Notes under the pieces: generated by a model
The model's input: the letters and a program-made list of their open reading frames with translations, nothing else
What the model was told of the DNA's origin: nothing
Database searches by the model: none
Origin: Herbaspirillum autotrophicum
GTDB taxonomy: Bacteria; Pseudomonadota; Gammaproteobacteria; Burkholderiales; Burkholderiaceae_D
Reading direction: 5' to 3'
Assembly (NCBI RefSeq): GCF_001189915.1
Contig: NZ_LFLS01000019.1
Location: 1 to 64,000, forward strand
Length of the DNA: 64,000 nucleotides
Shown: one piece after another, positions 36,218 to 46,049 of the stretch
Numbering within the stretch: the first letter of the stretch is position 1
Layout: every line of letters begins with the position of its first letter
Translations under genes and position numbers: made by a program

Positions 36218-37909
36218 TCAGAACTGTTCCCAGTCATCTTCTGATTTCTTTGCCGTCCTGATCTCGCTGCCTGTCGTGGTGGCGGCCAGTTTGCGTGGCG
36301 CAGCGGCTGCTACTGTCGCGCGCGGCGCGATATTGACGGTTCTCAGCGGTGGCGCTACGGCCCCGTGGCGCTGATCCAGCTTGAATACACTGACCACGCC
36401 GGCCAGATTGGCAGCCTGATCCTGCAAGGATTGCGCTGCGGCGGCGGCCTGTTCCACCAGCGCCGCATTCTGTTGCGTGGCTTCATCCATCAGCGTGATG
36501 GCGCGATTGACTTCTTCGATCCCGGTGCTTTGTTCCTGACTGGCAGAACTGATTTCCGCCACGATATCGGTCACCCGTTTGACGCTGTCGACCACTTCGC
36601 TCATGGTGCGGCCGGCTTGCTCAACCAGCTTGCTGCCATTGCCGACCTTTTCCACCGAATCATCGATCAGGGTTTTGATTTCCTTGGCCGCCGCCGCGCT
36701 GCGTTGTGCCAGGCTGCGCACTTCCGAGGCCACTACCGCGAAGCCACGCCCTTGTTCGCCGGCGCGTGCCGCTTCCACTGCCGCATTCAATGCCAGGATA
36801 TTGGTCTGGAATGCAATGCCGTCGATGACGCTGATGATGTCGACGATCTTGCGTGACGACGCATTGATGGAACCCATGGTGTCTACCACCTGACCGACCA
36901 CGGTGCCGCCTTGTTGCGCCACCGCGGATGCAGACGTCGCCAGTTGATTGGCCTGGCGGGCATTGTCGGCATTTTGCTTGACGGTGGAAGTCAGTTCTTC
37001 CATGGCCGAGGCGGTTTCTTCCAGCGAGCCGGCTTGTTGTTCAGTACGGGACGACAAATCCATATTGCCGGTGGCGATTTCGCTGGATGCGGTGGCGATG
37101 GTGTCGGTGCCGACACGGACCTGGCCAACGATATTGAGCAGGTTGTCGTTCATGGCCTTGAGTGCCTGCAGCAATTGCGCAGTCTCATCCTTGCCGGAAC
37201 TGTCGATGGTGGAAGTCAGGTCACCGGCGGCGACGGTTTCCGCAATCTTGACCGCTTGATTGAGCGGACGCGTGATACTGATGGTCAGGATCCATGCCAG
37301 TCCGGCGCCGAGAATCAGTTCGATGATGCCAAGTCCGATCAGCAGTGTGCGGCCGGACTGGTAGTTCTGGTCAATATGCACTGCCGACTGATCAATCAAT
37401 CCCTTTTGGAAGTCGGCATATTTGAGGACGCTGCCGGAATAGTCATCCATCATCTTCACCAGCTTGCTGTCGGTCAGTTGCCGCGCTTCCTCCGCCTTGC
37501 CCTCGGTTTTCATCTTGAAGATGTCTTCGCGGGTATTGCGATAGGCCGCACGCAGTTTGCCGACCTCATCAAACAATTGTTTTTCTTCCGGACTGCTGAT
37601 CGCCGCCTCTACCCGCTTCTGGGTTTCGCTGACTTTCTTGGATTCGGCATCAATCTGTTTCTGGAAGTATTGCTGGAATTCGACGTTGTCGCTTTTCATC
37701 ACGGCAAAGGTGCGTACGCCGTTTTCCTTGATGGCGGCATGCCAGTGCGTGGCATCGCGTTCTTTTTTCAAGGCATTGCCAACCATGTCGGCAGTAGCAT
37801 CGCCAATGTTTTCCAGGCGCCAGATACCGATGATGACCATGGCCGCCATCAACATCAACATTGCCACGAAGCCGATGCCAAGACGCATCCCGATTTTAAG
37901 ATTTTTCAT
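36218..37909 (-). CDS. Methyl-accepting chemotaxis protein
   Basis: 563 residues. Membrane helix 1 at about 9-31, a helical four-helix-bundle periplasmic sensor (about 35-185), membrane helix 2 at about 188-208, HAMP, then the signalling domain with the conserved hairpin tip ([40 protein letters not shown]). The C-terminus ends DDWEQF, matching the tethering pentapeptide that docks CheR/CheB on major receptors. The start at 37909 has GGGAG upstream. It is divergent from the H-NOX gene. The ligand is unknown. Confidence 0.94.
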   Translation of the reverse strand: MKNLKIGMRLGIGFVAMLMLMAAMVIIGIWRLENIGDATADMVGNALKKERDATHWHAAIKENGVRTFAVMKSDNVEFQQYFQKQIDAESKKVSETQKRVEAAISSPEEKQLFDEVGKLRAAYRNTREDIFKMKTEGKAEEARQLTDSKLVKMMDDYSGSVLKYADFQKGLIDQSAVHIDQNYQSGRTLLIGLGIIELILGAGLAWILTISITRPLNQAVKIAETVAAGDLTSTIDSSGKDETAQLLQALKAMNDNLLNIVGQVRVGTDTIATASSEIATGNMDLSSRTEQQAGSLEETASAMEELTSTVKQNADNARQANQLATSASAVAQQGGTVVGQVVDTMGSINASSRKIVDIISVIDGIAFQTNILALNAAVEAARAGEQGRGFAVVASEVRSLAQRSAAAAKEIKTLIDDSVEKVGNGSKLVEQAGRTMSEVVDSVKRVTDIVAEISSASQEQSTGIEEVNRAITLMDEATQQNAALVEQAAAAAQSLQDQAANLAGVVSVFKLDQRHGAVAPPLRTVNIAPRATVAAAAPRKLAATTTGSEIRTAKKSEDDWEQF

Positions 37910-38117
37910 TGTGTCTCCCTTGCTCAGGTTCAAGAATATGAAGTCATGCAGAAGCTGAAGCAGCTTTCCCGACTCAAGCAGTTATTGTTCTTTTGGCTGA
38001 GCGTATCACATGCAAAACCGTGTGCTCTGATTGTTTGACGACAATCCGCGATAATTCTGCAGGAATTATTTGATGATTTGACAGGGCTGCGAGTGTCCGC
38101 TGGTGATCAGTCACCGC

Positions 38118-38123
38118 TATAAT
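38118..38123 (+). promoter_or_regulatory. Candidate -10 element upstream of the H-NOX operon
   Basis: TATAAT lies 82 nt before the H-NOX start, within the 296-nt region (37910-38205) shared with the divergent chemoreceptor gene. A TTGACA at 38078-38083 is too far away (34 nt) to pair with it. No other element was recognised in this gap. Confidence 0.35.
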
Positions 38124-38205
38124 CGCCGCGATGTTATGAAAAAAATATCGTCCGCAATGCGTGTTTTTGCGTGATACCGGGATTTCTTTTCTTCTTGGGG
38201 TTGGC

Positions 38206-38763
38206 ATGAAGGGGGTTGTTTTCAATCTGCTGGAACAGGTGGTAGTGGCTGCCCATGGCGATGACGCCTGGGACCGCCTGCTGGCTGACGCCAACCTCAA
38301 GGGCGCTTATTCATCGCTGGGCAGTTATCCGGATCGCGACATGCAGGCGCTGGTGCAGGTCGTGGCAAGCTCGCAGCAGAAGTCGGAACAAGAGGTACTG
38401 CAATGGTTCGGCCGGGCGGCCATGCCGCTGCTGTTCCAACGCTATCCGCGCTTCTTTGCAGCGCACCATGACGTGCGGTCATTTGTGCTCAGTGTGAACG
38501 AGTACATTCATCCCGAAGTCAGAAAAATCTACCCCGGTGCCGAGGTGCCCAGATTCGTGTTTCGCCATGAAGGCGATGACGGCTTGCTGATGGAATATCG
38601 TTCGCCCCGCAAATTATGCGCACTGGCGCACGGTTTTATCGAAGGCGCTGCGGACCATTATCAGGAAGTGGTGGCGGTGACACATCTGCAATGCATGCAT
38701 CGCGGCGATGCCCTGTGCGTGTGCCGCATCAGCAGCAAAACAAAGCGCTGGCAGGCAGCATGA
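38206..38763 (+). CDS. hnoX: H-NOX haem nitric-oxide-binding sensor protein
   Basis: 185 residues from MKGVVFNLLEQVV, the typical length of a standalone H-NOX. The haem pocket is complete at canonical positions: proximal His102 (EYIHPEVRK), Pro115, and the propionate-binding Tyr131-x-Ser133-x-Arg135 (EYRSPR). Position 140, a Tyr in oxygen-binding H-NOX proteins, is Leu here, which predicts an NO sensor that excludes O2. It overlaps the GGDEF-EAL gene (ATGA), the classic arrangement in which H-NOX controls c-di-GMP turnover by direct contact. Confidence 0.94.
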   Translation: MKGVVFNLLEQVVVAAHGDDAWDRLLADANLKGAYSSLGSYPDRDMQALVQVVASSQQKSEQEVLQWFGRAAMPLLFQRYPRFFAAHHDVRSFVLSVNEYIHPEVRKIYPGAEVPRFVFRHEGDDGLLMEYRSPRKLCALAHGFIEGAADHYQEVVAVTHLQCMHRGDALCVCRISSKTKRWQAA

Positions 38764-40808
38764 AGCGAGAGTTGCCACGGCCGGCAAGCGATGACGGGTT
38801 GCCATCACAAATCAGCGATCTGGCGGCGCAAGTCGAGAAACTGACGCTGCGGCTGGAACGTGAACGCGATGCGCGGTTGCAGGCGGAAGCCATCGCCGAG
38901 CGCGGCTTGCGCCAGCTCTACGAAAAACAGCAACAACTGCAATTGCAGGAGGCGATTGCCGCTGCCGCCAATCAGGCCGAGTCGATTGAGCAGGCGCTGC
39001 AGTTTGCATTGCAACAGATTTGCCGCTATACCAGCTGGCCTTTGGGGCACTGCTACCTGACCCAACCATGCGACGGCCAGCAACGCCTGGTGTCGACCGA
39101 CATCTGGTATGGCGATGACGACGAATCATTGCGGACTTTTTGCCAGGTCTCGGTACAGATGACATTTGCTGCCGGCCAGGGTTTGCCGGGACGAGTGCTG
39201 GCCAGTGGGGCGCCAACCTGGATTGCCGATGTCAACGACGACAAGAGTTTCTGGCGCGTGGACGCGGCGCGGGTTTGCGGGTTGCGGGCTGCCTTTGCAT
39301 TTCCGGTGGTCAGCGGTGGCGACGTGGTCGGTGTTCTCGAATTCTTTTCCAGCCGCAGGCACGAACCTGACATGGTTCTGCTCCGGCAGATGTCGCAGAT
39401 CGGACGTCAGTTGGGGCGCGTAGTGGAACGCAAGCAGGCCCGGCAGCGGCTGATTCATGATGCCGCGCATGATGCGCTGACCGGCCTGCCCAATCGCAAA
39501 CAGTTTCTGTGTCAGCTGGATCAGGCGCTGTTGCGCCAGTGGCACGACGCTCATGACGGCTTTGCGGTGCTGTTCATCGATCTCGACCGCTTCAAGATCA
39601 TCAATGACAGTCTTGGTCATCTGGCCGGCGACACCATGATCATCGAAGTTGCCAGCCGTCTGACACAGGCCTTGCAGTTGTCGCCGGACAGTTGTGCACT
39701 GGCACGCATGGGGGGTGATGAATTTTCGGTGCTGCTCGACGGCATCGATGGTATTTGCGATGCCGTGGCCGCGGCGGAACGGGTGCAGGCGGCGTTGTCG
39801 TTGCCGTTCCTGGTCCGGGATCAGGAAATTTATGTCAGCGTCAGTATCGGCATTGTTTCCAGTGAGACCGGCTATACCCGCGCCGACCAGGTATTGCGCG
39901 CCGCCGATCTGGCCATGTATCGCGCCAAGGCGCTCGGCAAGAACCGCTACGAAATTTACATTCCGGGCATGCACAGCGGCAAGGTCAGTCGTCTGACGAT
40001 GGAAACCAATTTGCGGCGGGCGCTGAAAAACGAAGAGTTCGTGCTGCATTATCAGCCGATCATCGAATTGCAGGCCGGCGAAATCATTGGCGTCGAGGCA
40101 TTGATCAGATGGCGCCGTTCGCCGCAGCAACTGGTGTATCCCGGCGAATTCATCGACGTTGCCGAAGATACCGGCCTGATTCTGTCGATCGGCATGTGGG
40201 TATTGCGCGAGGCATGCCGTCAGATGCATCAGTGGCATCAGCAATTTCCACGCAGCAAACCATTGACGATCAGCGTCAATATTTCACCGCGTCAGTTTGC
40301 ACAGCCGAATCTGGTGGAGCAGGTGCACGAGATCATCATCGGGACCGGTATCGATCCGGCGACCTTGCGACTGGAAGTCACCGAAAACGTCGCCATGGGC
40401 GACGTCGAACGCAGCATCAAGATTCTGTCGCAACTGCGTTCGCTCGGTATCCGGTTCAGCATCGATGATTTCGGCACTGGTTATTCATCGCTGAGTTATC
40501 TGCATCGTTTCCCGCTCGATGTGCTGAAAATCGACCGCTCTTTCGTCGCCCACATGAACGATGATCATGAGCGCCTGCAAATCGTGCAAACCATCATGAC
40601 GCTGGCGCGCAACCTCGGCATTGAGGTGGTGGCAGAAGGTACCGAGAATGAAGAACAGGTCGAGCGTCTGCGTGCGATGGGTTGCAACTTCGTGCAAGGC
40701 TTTTTCTTTTCGCATGCATTGACCGCCGAGGATGTCGGCAATTTGTTGCGGGTCCCGTACCGGGTCCTGAATGCCGCGTACGGTAACGCCTTGCGGGCCC
40801 CGCGCTGA
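38760..40808 (+). CDS. GAF-GGDEF-EAL bifunctional c-di-GMP enzyme, H-NOX partner
   Basis: 682 residues, no membrane segment. A coiled coil at about 18-65, a GAF domain at about 70-215, a GGDEF domain with intact GGDEF at 318-322, and an EAL domain with EAL at 446-448 and DDFGTGYSS near 569. The diguanylate cyclase and phosphodiesterase motifs therefore both look usable. The product-inhibition I-site (RxxD five residues before GGDEF) is absent (PDSC there). Translationally coupled to H-NOX, whose NO-bound state probably shifts the balance of the two activities and so biofilm or motility. ATG 38760 is chosen for the overlap with the H-NOX stop. Confidence 0.93.
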   Translation: MKRELPRPASDDGLPSQISDLAAQVEKLTLRLERERDARLQAEAIAERGLRQLYEKQQQLQLQEAIAAAANQAESIEQALQFALQQICRYTSWPLGHCYLTQPCDGQQRLVSTDIWYGDDDESLRTFCQVSVQMTFAAGQGLPGRVLASGAPTWIADVNDDKSFWRVDAARVCGLRAAFAFPVVSGGDVVGVLEFFSSRRHEPDMVLLRQMSQIGRQLGRVVERKQARQRLIHDAAHDALTGLPNRKQFLCQLDQALLRQWHDAHDGFAVLFIDLDRFKIINDSLGHLAGDTMIIEVASRLTQALQLSPDSCALARMGGDEFSVLLDGIDGICDAVAAAERVQAALSLPFLVRDQEIYVSVSIGIVSSETGYTRADQVLRAADLAMYRAKALGKNRYEIYIPGMHSGKVSRLTMETNLRRALKNEEFVLHYQPIIELQAGEIIGVEALIRWRRSPQQLVYPGEFIDVAEDTGLILSIGMWVLREACRQMHQWHQQFPRSKPLTISVNISPRQFAQPNLVEQVHEIIIGTGIDPATLRLEVTENVAMGDVERSIKILSQLRSLGIRFSIDDFGTGYSSLSYLHRFPLDVLKIDRSFVAHMNDDHERLQIVQTIMTLARNLGIEVVAEGTENEEQVERLRAMGCNFVQGFFFSHALTAEDVGNLLRVPYRVLNAAYGNALRAPR

Positions 40809-40821
40809 GGTTGCAAACGAT

Positions 40822-41724
40822 TCAGGAACTGCGGCGTCGCCGCAACATGCCGGCTGGCAGCAAGACACAGATGGCCGCGCAAAATACCAATGCAAAACCC
40901 GCTATATCGCTGATACTCGGGTGTTCACCCAACAGCAGGATGGCACCGCTGACACCGACTACCGGCACCAGCAAGGTACCCAGTGCCGCCACCCCGGCCG
41001 GCAGGCGGACAATGATTTCAAACCAGAGAATATAACCCAGCGCCATGCCGAAAAAGATGTGGTAACCGAGCGCCAGGATTACCGGTGTCTGCAAGTGTCC
41101 CAAATGCGGAATGCCCTCAAAGCTCAGCAATCCGGCCAGCGCTACGGTAGCCCCGATCAGTAATTGCCATGCGGCAATTGCCAGTGGCTCGGCGGCGATG
41201 CGGGCCCATTTGGTATAGACCGTACCGGTAGCCCAGGTCAGTGCCGCCGCCAGCGCATACAGAATGCCGGAGGGCAGGCCGCCGTGCAGCAGCGGTGCAA
41301 TCAGGATGGCCAGACCGGACGCGCCCAGCAACAAGCCCGCGCCGCGCATGACATCGATCCGTTCACCGAGTGCCAGGCGTGCAATCAGCGTCGCCCACAG
41401 CGGCATGGAATACGTAATGATGGCGACTCTTGAGGTGGCCGCACCGAGTTGCGCAAACGTCAGCAGGATATTGAACATGGCGATGTTCAATATCCCGGTG
41501 GTGATGACGTGAAAGCGGTCGCGGCCGGCCGGAATCAGCAGGCTGCGGCGACGCACCAGTGCCAGCAGAAATACCGTGCAGGCAGCAGCGCCGAGTCCAA
41601 TGGTGCGCAAGGTCCATGGTGAAACCCCGCTCAGTGAAACTTTTACTGCGGGCCAGTTCAAGCCCCATACCAGCCCGAGCAATACGAGCATGGCGCGCGC
41701 CTTGGCGTTGTCAGATAGTGGCAT
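40822..41724 (-). CDS. EamA/DMT-family transporter
   Basis: 300 residues, ten predicted membrane helices in two EamA repeats (MLVLLGLVWGLNWPAVKVSL at the start; LGYHIFFGMALGYILWFEI near 215-233). Substrate unknown. The ATG at 41724 is preferred over an upstream TTG. It lies only 44 nt downstream of the M81 gene on the same strand, so it may be the last gene of the liv/M20/M81 operon and export a product of that pathway. Confidence 0.85.
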   Translation of the reverse strand: MPLSDNAKARAMLVLLGLVWGLNWPAVKVSLSGVSPWTLRTIGLGAAACTVFLLALVRRRSLLIPAGRDRFHVITTGILNIAMFNILLTFAQLGAATSRVAIITYSMPLWATLIARLALGERIDVMRGAGLLLGASGLAILIAPLLHGGLPSGILYALAAALTWATGTVYTKWARIAAEPLAIAAWQLLIGATVALAGLLSFEGIPHLGHLQTPVILALGYHIFFGMALGYILWFEIIVRLPAGVAALGTLLVPVVGVSGAILLLGEHPSISDIAGFALVFCAAICVLLPAGMLRRRRSS

Positions 41725-41768
41725 GGTGGCCTGTAACCAATCCCGCAACGCGTGCGGGATAGTGGGGT

Positions 41769-43262
41769 TTACCAGCGAGTGTCGGCATCGAGCGGATAGA
41801 TCGGACGACGCACTTTGCGGATCGGAAACAGATCAAAATTGGAACTGGTCGGACCGCCGCTGTCGGAATCACACTCTTCCAATCCCTTGCTGACCGGTAC
41901 AAACACCGGCCGGCAATACATGCGCGATTTGAGGATCAGAAATGCCTTGCTGGCCGGATCCAGACCGAGACTGGTGAACACGCCAAGGTCATAGGGTTCG
42001 ACCCGTTCTTCGGTGATCACGATGTGGGCGGCGCCGATATCGAACAACACACTGCGCCCCATCTGTATCGTCGAGCCGGTGTAGATCGGACCGCTGACAC
42101 GGAAATTGCCATCGGTAATCGCCAGTACCTTGCCGGTCAGTTGCAGCGGCGTCTTGGTGATGCCTTGCTGTGCCAGTGCCACGCTGTTGCCGACGGCGAC
42201 CGTGACGGTGGCGCCGAGACCGGCGCTGATCAGCGTTGCTACCGCCTGCGGATCCGCTGTCGGGCCGACGGCGATATCGGTCATGCCTTCGGCCAGCGCC
42301 GCTTCCAGTACATCCATGGTATTGCAGGTGCCGCCCGACATCACGTTGTCGCTGTGATCGAGCAACAAGACAGGGCCAGTGCCGGGACCGGCCGCCAGTT
42401 CGCGTGCATGCGCCAGCGATTGGCGCAACGGTGTGCTGTCGTAGAAAAAGCCTTGGCGCTCATTCCACATCTGGCGTGCAATCTTTTCCGCTACCTGATC
42501 GGCCAACGCGGCGTCACCATCGGCGACCACCACGACCGACATGCCGGCATCGCGAAAATCGGACAGCGGGAAACCGGCGAAGATCGATACCGCCAGAACG
42601 CCGTCTTCCTTTTCAGCCGCGAATGCTGCCGCCACCGCGCGTTGCATGGCGCTGGCCGAAGTATTGCTGGTCAGCGTCGCCGACAGGATCGGCAGTTGCC
42701 GCCAGCCGACCAGCGGCCGGGATTTTTCCTGCAACATGTCCATCAGCAAATGTCCGGCATGGGCGCCGGTTTCATACATGTCGATGTGCGGATAGGTTTT
42801 GAAACTGACCACGATATCGGCGTGATCGACGATTTTTTGCGTCACGTTACCGTGCAGATCGAGCGCCACGCACATCGGTACATGCGGAGCAATCTTGCGA
42901 ATTCGCTCCAGCAAGACACCTTCGCCATCATCGGCGTTCTCGGCCACCATAGCGCCGTGCAGATCCAGCATGATGGCGTCGCAACCGGCTTCAATGGCGC
43001 GCACGATGGCGTCCGTCATCAGCGTATAAGCATCTGCCGCTACGGTGGCGCTGGGGTTGGCAGTCGCCGACAACGGCGTAACGATAGTGGCATTGATGCC
43101 ATCGGCGATATCGAGAAATGCGCCCATGGCAGTGCGCGCACCCTTTTGCGAACGGTATGCCGCCTCATCCCAGCTTGGCTCGAATGCTTCGAGCGGCGTC
43201 GGGATTGGCGAGAAAGTATTGGTTTCGTGATTCAGTCTGGCAATGACAATTTTCAACGGCAT
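41769..43262 (-). CDS. M81 family metallopeptidase (MlrC-like)
   Basis: 497 residues. Matches the MlrC/DUF1485 family: MPLKIVIARLNHETNTFSPIPT at the start (metal-binding His), MLDLHGAMVAE, CVALDLHGNVT and FKTYPHIDMYETG (further His and Asp ligands), and the C-terminal domain with VLLDHSDNVMSGG. MlrC degrades linearised microcystin, but most bacterial members sit with amino acid or dipeptide genes and their substrates are unknown. It lies 25 nt after the M20 hydrolase gene in the same operon. Confidence 0.88.
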   Translation of the reverse strand: MPLKIVIARLNHETNTFSPIPTPLEAFEPSWDEAAYRSQKGARTAMGAFLDIADGINATIVTPLSATANPSATVAADAYTLMTDAIVRAIEAGCDAIMLDLHGAMVAENADDGEGVLLERIRKIAPHVPMCVALDLHGNVTQKIVDHADIVVSFKTYPHIDMYETGAHAGHLLMDMLQEKSRPLVGWRQLPILSATLTSNTSASAMQRAVAAAFAAEKEDGVLAVSIFAGFPLSDFRDAGMSVVVVADGDAALADQVAEKIARQMWNERQGFFYDSTPLRQSLAHARELAAGPGTGPVLLLDHSDNVMSGGTCNTMDVLEAALAEGMTDIAVGPTADPQAVATLISAGLGATVTVAVGNSVALAQQGITKTPLQLTGKVLAITDGNFRVSGPIYTGSTIQMGRSVLFDIGAAHIVITEERVEPYDLGVFTSLGLDPASKAFLILKSRMYCRPVFVPVSKGLEECDSDSGGPTSSNFDLFPIRKVRRPIYPLDADTRW

Positions 43263-43287
43263 AAAATTTTCCTTGAAGAACTACAGC

Positions 43288-44547
43288 TCAGATCGCCACC
43301 GCGCTGGCGAGCATCGCATGCAGCAAGACATTGGCGCCGGCTTCCAGATGTTCGGCCTTGGCATCTTCGATTTCGTTATGGCTGACACCGTCTTTGCAAG
43401 GCACGAAAATCATGCCTGCCGGCGCCACGCGTGCGGCATAGATGGCATCGTGACCGGCGCCGGAAACCACGTCCATCGTGGCGTAGCCGAGCATGCTGGC
43501 CGCTTGTCGCACCTGACCGACGCAGTCGGGGTGGAACGGGCAGGGTGGAAAATACGAGACCCGCTCCAGTTCGATCTTGAGGCCGGTATCGGCACGCACG
43601 CGGTCGATGTAGGCAAACAGATCGGCATTCATGCGATCCAGCGTTTCATCATTGACGTTGCGCAGATCGACCGAGAATTTGACCTGGCCCGGAATCACGT
43701 TGCGGCTGTTCGGCATCACCTGCACCGAACCGACCGTACCGCGCCCGTATGGCGGATAGCGTTTGGCGATGGCTACCACTTCCTGCATGATGTAAGTCGA
43801 TACCTGCAACGCATCCTTGCGGATTTCCATCGGCGTCGGACCGGCATGCGATTCAAAGCCGGTCACGGTACAGTCGTACCATGCCAGTCCCAGCACTGCC
43901 GGCACCACACCGATCACGGTGTCGGCATTTTCCAGCACCGGACCCTGTTCAATATGGGCTTCGTAATACGCGCCGATCGGATGGTCGCCGCAACGTTGCT
44001 CGCCGATATAGCCGATGCGCGTCAGTTCATCCTTGACGTTCTTGCCGGCGGTGTCGGTAGCGTTGTAGGCATGCTCCAGGGTGAAGGCGCCGCAAAATAC
44101 ACCCGAGCCCATCATCACCGGCACGAAGCGCGAGCCTTCTTCATTGGTCCAGACGGCAACTTCAATCGGCGCTTCGGTCTGGATCTTGTGCTGATTCAAT
44201 GTGCGTACCACTTCCATTCCCGCCAGCACGCCGTAGTTGCCGTCGAACTTGCCGCCGGTCGGTTGGGTGTCGATATGCGAACCGGTCATCACCGGCGGCA
44301 GATCATTGTTGCGGCCGGGCCGGCGCATGAAGATGTTGCCGATCTGATCGACCGTCACGCTCATGCCTTCCTGGCGCGCCCAGTTGCTGACCAGATCGCG
44401 GCCCTGTTTGTCGAGATCGGTCAGCGCCAGACGGCAGACGCCGCCCTTCCGGGTAGCGCCGATGGTTGCCAGTTCCATCAGCGATTGCCACAAGCGCGAA
44501 CCGTCGATGCGCAGGGCGCTGACGTCAGATGATGTTTTCATGTCCAT
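43288..44547 (-). CDS. M20-family amidohydrolase (allantoate / N-carbamoyl-amino-acid hydrolase type)
   Basis: 419 residues, typical of the AllC/HyuC group. Metal and catalytic motifs: TGSHIDTQPTGGKFDGNYGV (His and Asp ligands), WTNEEGSRF (catalytic and ligand Glu), EAHIEQGPVLE, and the C-terminal GAGHDA. These enzymes hydrolyse C-N bonds of ureido or amide compounds such as allantoate, N-carbamoyl amino acids or beta-ureidopropionate. Directly downstream of livF (33 nt), so the transporter probably imports its substrate. Confidence 0.88.
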   Translation of the reverse strand: MDMKTSSDVSALRIDGSRLWQSLMELATIGATRKGGVCRLALTDLDKQGRDLVSNWARQEGMSVTVDQIGNIFMRRPGRNNDLPPVMTGSHIDTQPTGGKFDGNYGVLAGMEVVRTLNQHKIQTEAPIEVAVWTNEEGSRFVPVMMGSGVFCGAFTLEHAYNATDTAGKNVKDELTRIGYIGEQRCGDHPIGAYYEAHIEQGPVLENADTVIGVVPAVLGLAWYDCTVTGFESHAGPTPMEIRKDALQVSTYIMQEVVAIAKRYPPYGRGTVGSVQVMPNSRNVIPGQVKFSVDLRNVNDETLDRMNADLFAYIDRVRADTGLKIELERVSYFPPCPFHPDCVGQVRQAASMLGYATMDVVSGAGHDAIYAARVAPAGMIFVPCKDGVSHNEIEDAKAEHLEAGANVLLHAMLASAVAI

Positions 44548-44580
44548 GATGACTCCGTCAATTTCATTCAGTTTGATCAG

Positions 44581-45285
44581 TCAGGCTGCCAGATTGACGC
44601 CAAGGTAGCGATCCTTGGCGGCATCGTCAGCCATGAATTCGGCGTTGCTGGCGCTGTAAGCAATGCGCCCCTGTTCCACGATGTAATGGCGGTCTGCCAG
44701 TTGCGTGCAGACTTCCAGGTTCTGTTCCACCAGAATGATCGACATGCCGGTGGCCTTGATCAGTTTCAGCTGCGCCACGATCTCTTCCACGATCACCGGC
44801 GCCAATCCTTCTACCGGTTCATCCAGCATCAAGACCTTGGGGTGCGTCATCAGCGCGCGGGCGATGGCCAGCATTTGCTGTTCGCCGCCCGACAACTGAC
44901 CGCCGCCATTCTTGCGACGCTCTTTCAGCCGCGGAAAAATCTTGTAGATATCTTCCAGACTCCAGGCAGAATCACGACGCGCTGCCATGGTCAGATTTTC
45001 TTCCACCGTCAGCAGCTTGAAGATACCGCGATGTTCCGGCACCAGACAGACGCCGCGCGCGGCAATCTTGTAAGCCGGCAGACCGGCCACATTATCCCCC
45101 TGAAACAAGACTTTGCCCTGACGCGGCTGTACTACGCCGACGATGGTCTTGAGCGTGGTGCTTTTACCGGCGCCGTTGCGTCCCAGCAGCGTGACCACTT
45201 CGCCGGCATCGACGTTGAATGTGACGCCTTGCAGGATATGGCTTTTGCCGTAGTAGCCATGAATGTCATCGACGTTGAGAATCAT
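44581..45285 (-). CDS. livF: Branched-chain-amino-acid-type ABC transporter ATP-binding protein LivF
   Basis: 234 residues. Walker A (GRNGAGKST), signature (LSGGEQQMLAIARAL) and Walker B (VLMLDEPVEGL) intact; the length and the short C-terminus are typical of LivF. Its start overlaps livG by 4 nt. The imported substrate is set by the binding protein and is not necessarily an amino acid. Confidence 0.9.
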   Translation of the reverse strand: MILNVDDIHGYYGKSHILQGVTFNVDAGEVVTLLGRNGAGKSTTLKTIVGVVQPRQGKVLFQGDNVAGLPAYKIAARGVCLVPEHRGIFKLLTVEENLTMAARRDSAWSLEDIYKIFPRLKERRKNGGGQLSGGEQQMLAIARALMTHPKVLMLDEPVEGLAPVIVEEIVAQLKLIKATGMSIILVEQNLEVCTQLADRHYIVEQGRIAYSASNAEFMADDAAKDRYLGVNLAA

Positions 45286-46049
45286 GCTTTGCCTCCGGTA
45301 ATCATGTTGCCCAGATAGGCGCGCCGCACGCGTTCATCATTGCGGATGTCGTGCGGACGTCCCTGCGCCAGAATCTGTCCTTGCTGCATGACGGTGATGC
45401 GATCCGAAATATCCATGACGATGTCCATGTTGTGTTCGATCAGCACCACGGTGTAATTGTCGCGCAGGCTGCGGATCAGTTGCTTCATCTCGGCAATGTC
45501 ATCGATGCCCATGCCGGAGGTCGGCTCGTCGAGAAAAATTACCTTGGGTTTGCCGGCCATGGCCATGCCGACTTCCAGCCGTCGTTGCTGGCCGTGCGAC
45601 AGTTCGCCGCACAGTCGTTGCGCCACCTGACCCAGATTCAGCCGTGCCAGCAACGTATCGGCGGTTTCACAGACGGCGCTGATCGACTCGGCCCGGCGCC
45701 ATGGATTGAATGCTTGCGTCGGTTGCCGCCCCTGCGCTGCCAGCCGCAGGTTTTCCCATACCGTCAGATTGGGAAACAGACTGGTGACCTGGAAGGATCG
45801 TGCCAATCCTTTGAGCACCCGCTTGTAACCGGGCAGATGGGCGATTTCCTCACCTTCGATCAGGATGCTGCCAGTGGTGATCGGCGTGGTGCCGGTCAGG
45901 GTATGGAACAGGGTAGTCTTGCCGGCGCCATTGGGACCGATCACCGAATGCACGTTGCCGGGCATGATGTCGAGCGAAATATCATTGACCGCCGTGAACT
46001 TGCCGTAGCGCTTGGTCACGTTGATCGCTTTCAGAATAGGCAGCGTCAT
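45282..46049 (-). CDS. livG: Branched-chain-amino-acid-type ABC transporter ATP-binding protein LivG
   Basis: 255 residues from ATG 46049. Walker A (GPNGAGKTT), signature-like LSHGQQRRLEVGMAMAG and Walker B (VIFLDEPTSGMG) with the extra C-terminal segment of LivG. The start overlaps livM by 4 nt; longer in-frame extensions upstream lie inside livM and are rejected. Confidence 0.9.
   Translation of the reverse strand: MTLPILKAINVTKRYGKFTAVNDISLDIMPGNVHSVIGPNGAGKTTLFHTLTGTTPITTGSILIEGEEIAHLPGYKRVLKGLARSFQVTSLFPNLTVWENLRLAAQGRQPTQAFNPWRRAESISAVCETADTLLARLNLGQVAQRLCGELSHGQQRRLEVGMAMAGKPKVIFLDEPTSGMGIDDIAEMKQLIRSLRDNYTVVLIEHNMDIVMDISDRITVMQQGQILAQGRPHDIRNDERVRRAYLGNMITGGKA

Noticed and set aside
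38078..38123. TTGACA plus TATAAT as a full sigma-70 promoter for H-NOX
   Set aside because: Both hexamers are perfect but 34 nt apart, far outside the 15-19 nt range. Only the -10 is listed, with low confidence.
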